Assembly: GCF_002266425.1 (NCBI RefSeq)
Contig: NZ_NPMN01000036.1
Span: 1 to 35,024 of the forward strand
Length of the DNA: 35,024 nt
Source: Tissierella sp. P1
Lineage (GTDB): Bacteria > Bacillota > Clostridia > Tissierellales > Tissierellaceae
Direction: 5' to 3'
Of this stretch, positions 32,735-35,024 are shown piece by piece. The stretch's first letter is position 1; each line of letters starts with the position of its first letter. The translations under genes were made by a program, and so were the position numbers. The notes beneath the pieces are model-generated. The model searched no databases. It was given only the letters and a program-made list of their open reading frames with translations, and had not been told where the DNA came from.

Positions 32735-34333
32735 ATGTATGATATTATTGTGAAAAATGCAAGGATTCCTCAAGGCGACGATACTATAATAACTAATATT
32801 TTAGTTAAAGATGAAAAGATAGCTGGATTTTTAGATAATATTGAGGGCATAGCGGCAAAGGAAATAATTGATGCAGAAGGACATTTAACATTACCAGGTT
32901 GTATAGACTCACATACTCACTTTATGTATCAAGGATTTCCTCACAGAGAAAATTTCCTAACAGGTACAGCAGCTGCAGCTTCTGGTGGAGTAACTACAAT
33001 TATTGATATGCCTTGCTGTTCTGTTCCATCAGTAAGAAGTGCAAAACAATTGCAATTGAAAGTTGATTTAATACAACCACAAGCATTAGTAGATTTTGCT
33101 TTATGGGGTGGAGTAACAGGTGAGGATGTAAGAGAAGGATGGCTTGATCATGTGCAAGAACAAGCTGATTATGGAGTTGTTGCCTTTAAGGCTTATATGA
33201 CACCATCAGTTCCTACTTTCCCAAGAGTTACAGATCCAGAAATGTATGAAGCATTTAAAGCAGTAGCTAAAACTGGACTTCCAGTAGGAATCCATGCTGA
33301 AAATTATTCCATGTGCGATTATTATGTAAAGGAATTCCAAAAACAAGGTAGAATGGACGGACCAGCTTGGGCTGAAGCAAGGATGGAATTAGCAGAGAAA
33401 GTTGCAATTGAATTAGGTATATCTTTTGCAGAGGATGCAGGAGCTAGACTTCACATAGTTCATATGAGTACTGGAATAGGAGCAAAACTAGTAGGGGAAG
33501 CAAAGAAAAGAGGGTTAAACGTAACATCTGAATCTTGTCCTCATTATTTAACCTTAAACTATCAAGAATCTATGACAAAATATGGTGCTTTTGCTAAAAT
33601 AGCTCCACCATTAAGAACTAAGAAAGATAATGAAGAGCAATGGGAAGGAATAAATAATGGTAGTATCGACTTTATAGCTACAGACCATGCTCCTTATGAA
33701 ATAGAAAGTGAAAAAGCTAGAGAAGGAATGAACATATGGACAGCATTTCCAGGAATACCAGGTGTAGAAACAATGGTACCTATCATAGTTAGTGAAGGAT
33801 ACAATAAAGGAAGAATATCTCTAAGCAAATTAGTTGAAATATTATCAACTAATGCAGCAATACATTATGGATTATATCCAAAGAAGGGTGCTATGCACAT
33901 AGGTTCAGATGCAGACTTTACAATAATCGACTTAGATAAGGAATGGGTTATTGAGCCTAAGAAGCAAGCTTCAATGTGCGGATATTCCCCACTTGAAGGA
34001 ATGAAACTAAAAGGTAAAGTTGCAAAAACTATAGTACGTGGACATTTAGTATTCGAAGATATAGAAGAAAGTGTCCTAGCAGGATTAACAGACGAAGAAT
34101 TGAAAACGATAGTTCATAATTTCCCAGAAGGAATAGATGAAAAATATGCTGACGAATTTAGTAAATATCCATACTTACACAGTGCAGAATATGAAAATAG
34201 CTATAGAATAAATCATCCAGAAGTAATAGATAAGCATATAAGAGAAATTAAAGGAATAAAGGCAAAACCAGGATTTGGTCAATTTATTAAGAGACAAAGC
34301 ATACAAATTTTACCTAGAAAGATAACTTTCTAA
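32735..34333 (+). CDS. Hydantoinase/dihydropyrimidinase/allantoinase-family cyclic amidohydrolase
   Basis: A 532-residue binuclear amidohydrolase that opens cyclic ureide or imide rings. Metal ligands are complete: HxH in GCIDSHTHF (His60, His62), the carboxylated lysine in VVAFKAYMTP (Lys152), His187 in GIHAEN, His243 in HIVHMST, and Asp317 in IATDHAPY. The substrate loop around 93-98 has MPCCS. The catalytic domain ends near RGHLVFED, and about 85 extra residues follow; typical allantoinases end near 450-460. ATG with AAAGGGGAG. The next gene, 42 bases downstream, encodes an isochorismatase-type amidase, so the pair probably works in sequence: ring opening, then hydrolysis of the carbamoyl product. 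Hydantoin, N-methylhydantoin and allantoin are candidates. Confidence 0.9.
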   Translation: MYDIIVKNARIPQGDDTIITNILVKDEKIAGFLDNIEGIAAKEIIDAEGHLTLPGCIDSHTHFMYQGFPHRENFLTGTAAAASGGVTTIIDMPCCSVPSVRSAKQLQLKVDLIQPQALVDFALWGGVTGEDVREGWLDHVQEQADYGVVAFKAYMTPSVPTFPRVTDPEMYEAFKAVAKTGLPVGIHAENYSMCDYYVKEFQKQGRMDGPAWAEARMELAEKVAIELGISFAEDAGARLHIVHMSTGIGAKLVGEAKKRGLNVTSESCPHYLTLNYQESMTKYGAFAKIAPPLRTKKDNEEQWEGINNGSIDFIATDHAPYEIESEKAREGMNIWTAFPGIPGVETMVPIIVSEGYNKGRISLSKLVEILSTNAAIHYGLYPKKGAMHIGSDADFTIIDLDKEWVIEPKKQASMCGYSPLEGMKLKGKVAKTIVRGHLVFEDIEESVLAGLTDEELKTIVHNFPEGIDEKYADEFSKYPYLHSAEYENSYRINHPEVIDKHIREIKGIKAKPGFGQFIKRQSIQILPRKITF

Positions 34334-34375
34334 TAAAAAACGAAAAATAATAAAAAAATAGGGGGAGTTTTAACA

Positions 34376-34987
34376 ATGCCAAGACATGCGATTTTAATAA
34401 TAGATATGTTGAATGATTTTGCTAATCCAAAGGGAGCTTTATTTTGTGAGGGAACAGCAATAATAACTCCAAAGCTACAAGAGATTTTTAAATGGGTAAG
34501 AGAAAGAAATGCTGAAGGTAAAGATGACGTACAATTAGTTCATATTCAAGAGGCCCATAGAAAAAATGATGCAGACTTTAAAGTAAGACCAGTTCATGCA
34601 GTAGATGGAACTTGGGGATCAGATTTTGTTACTGAGTTAAAGCCTGAGGGAGATGAATATATAGTAAAGAAGAGAAGACATAGTGGATTTGCTTATACTG
34701 ACTTGGACCTTTATTTAAGAGAAGAAAATATAGATACAGTTGTTGTAACCGGTACTTGGACTAATGTATGTGTAAGATCAACTGCTACAGATGCTTTAGC
34801 TAGGGCATATAAAGTTATTTCACTTACTGATGCTATTCACTCAAAGACTCAAGAAATGCATGAGAATGGTTTAAGAGACTTAAGTATATTCACAAAGTTG
34901 ATGACTTTCGACGAATATAAAGAAGCTTGGGAAAAAGGTCTAGATCCATGGACAGGCGGAGGAGATCCAGAGAACAAAGTAAAATAA
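34376..34987 (+). CDS. Isochorismatase-superfamily cysteine hydrolase (N-carbamoyl amidase-like)
   Basis: A 203-residue cytosolic amidase with the catalytic triad Asp10 (AILIIDMLNDF), Lys99 (VKKRRHSGFAYTDL) and the nucleophile Cys132 (TNVCVRSTATDA). The family includes nicotinamidases, ureidoacrylate amidase (RutB) and N-carbamoylsarcosine amidase. With the upstream hydantoinase, the best inference is hydrolysis of a carbamoyl amino acid to ammonia, carbon dioxide and the amino acid, as in creatinine or hydantoin degradation by Tissierella-like anaerobes. The ATG follows an AGGGGGAG site. No other pathway gene is in the window, because the window ends 37 bases after the stop. Confidence 0.88.
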   Translation: MPRHAILIIDMLNDFANPKGALFCEGTAIITPKLQEIFKWVRERNAEGKDDVQLVHIQEAHRKNDADFKVRPVHAVDGTWGSDFVTELKPEGDEYIVKKRRHSGFAYTDLDLYLREENIDTVVVTGTWTNVCVRSTATDALARAYKVISLTDAIHSKTQEMHENGLRDLSIFTKLMTFDEYKEAWEKGLDPWTGGGDPENKVK

Positions 34988-34995
34988 TATATTTT

Positions 34996-35016
34996 TAGGC
35001 GGTCTTTGACCGCCTA
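34996..35016 (+). other. GC-rich hairpin after the cysteine hydrolase gene
   Basis: TAGGCGGTC pairs with GACCGCCTA around a TTT loop (9-bp stem). A T run precedes the stem, but no T run follows before the window ends, so a terminator is possible but not certain. Confidence 0.5.
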
Positions 35017-35024
35017 TAGGTACA

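Overview
The window comes from the chromosome of an AT-rich, anaerobic, low-GC Gram-positive bacterium. Evidence for this is the pervasive AGGAGG-type ribosome binding sites, AGA/ATA/TTA-rich codons, TTG and GTG starts, and oxygen-sensitive enzymes such as 4-hydroxybutyryl-CoA dehydratase and a siroheme sulfite reductase. A Clostridia/Tissierellia member fits best; a Tissierella-like genus is only an inference. I see no phage, transposase, tRNA, rRNA or CRISPR array.

Layout. (1) 1-5.8 kb holds housekeeping and surface genes: a peroxiredoxin behind a perfect Fur-type box, a CoA-diphosphatase-type Nudix enzyme, a MATE exporter, a secreted CAP-domain protein beside a truncated tandem copy of itself, and glycerol kinase. 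(2) 6.0-12.5 kb is a tight siroheme/tetrapyrrole operon, hemA - precorrin-2 dehydrogenase - hemC - cobA/hemD fusion - hemB - hemL. The fusion gene carries a one-base frameshift in its HemD half. (3) 12.6-17.4 kb is a sulfur block on the minus strand: a CoA-disulfide/persulfide reductase with rhodanese domain, a siroheme [4Fe-4S] sulfite reductase and a YeiH-type exporter. A LysR regulator is divergent from it, across a palindrome-rich intergenic region. The siroheme operon next door probably supplies the cofactor. (4) 17.5-21.9 kb has guanine deaminase, a PucR regulator and a nucleoid-associated protein. (5) 22.1-29.7 kb is a complete succinyl-CoA to crotonyl-CoA module via 4-hydroxybutyrate (sucD, 4hbD, abfT, abfD, a NifU-like scaffold and a CGGCN mini-protein). 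It sits behind a consensus sigma-54 promoter, with enhancer-like repeats and its own PAS/AAA+ activator gene just upstream. (6) 29.7-31.5 kb, minus strand, has an Msr(D)-like ABC-F ribosome-protection gene. Its leader encodes MNRLRLSIH, which contains the Arg-x-Arg motif known from macrolide-sensing leader peptides, followed by a 15-bp stem. (7) 31.8-35.0 kb has a divergent cyclase-family hydrolase and a hydantoinase/isochorismatase-type amidohydrolase pair that looks like cyclic-ureide (for example hydantoin or N-methylhydantoin) catabolism.

The two most distinctive regulatory systems are the self-contained sigma-54 circuit for the 4-hydroxybutyrate pathway and the leader-peptide attenuator of the ABC-F gene. 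All functions are read from motifs and gene context; no searches were run.
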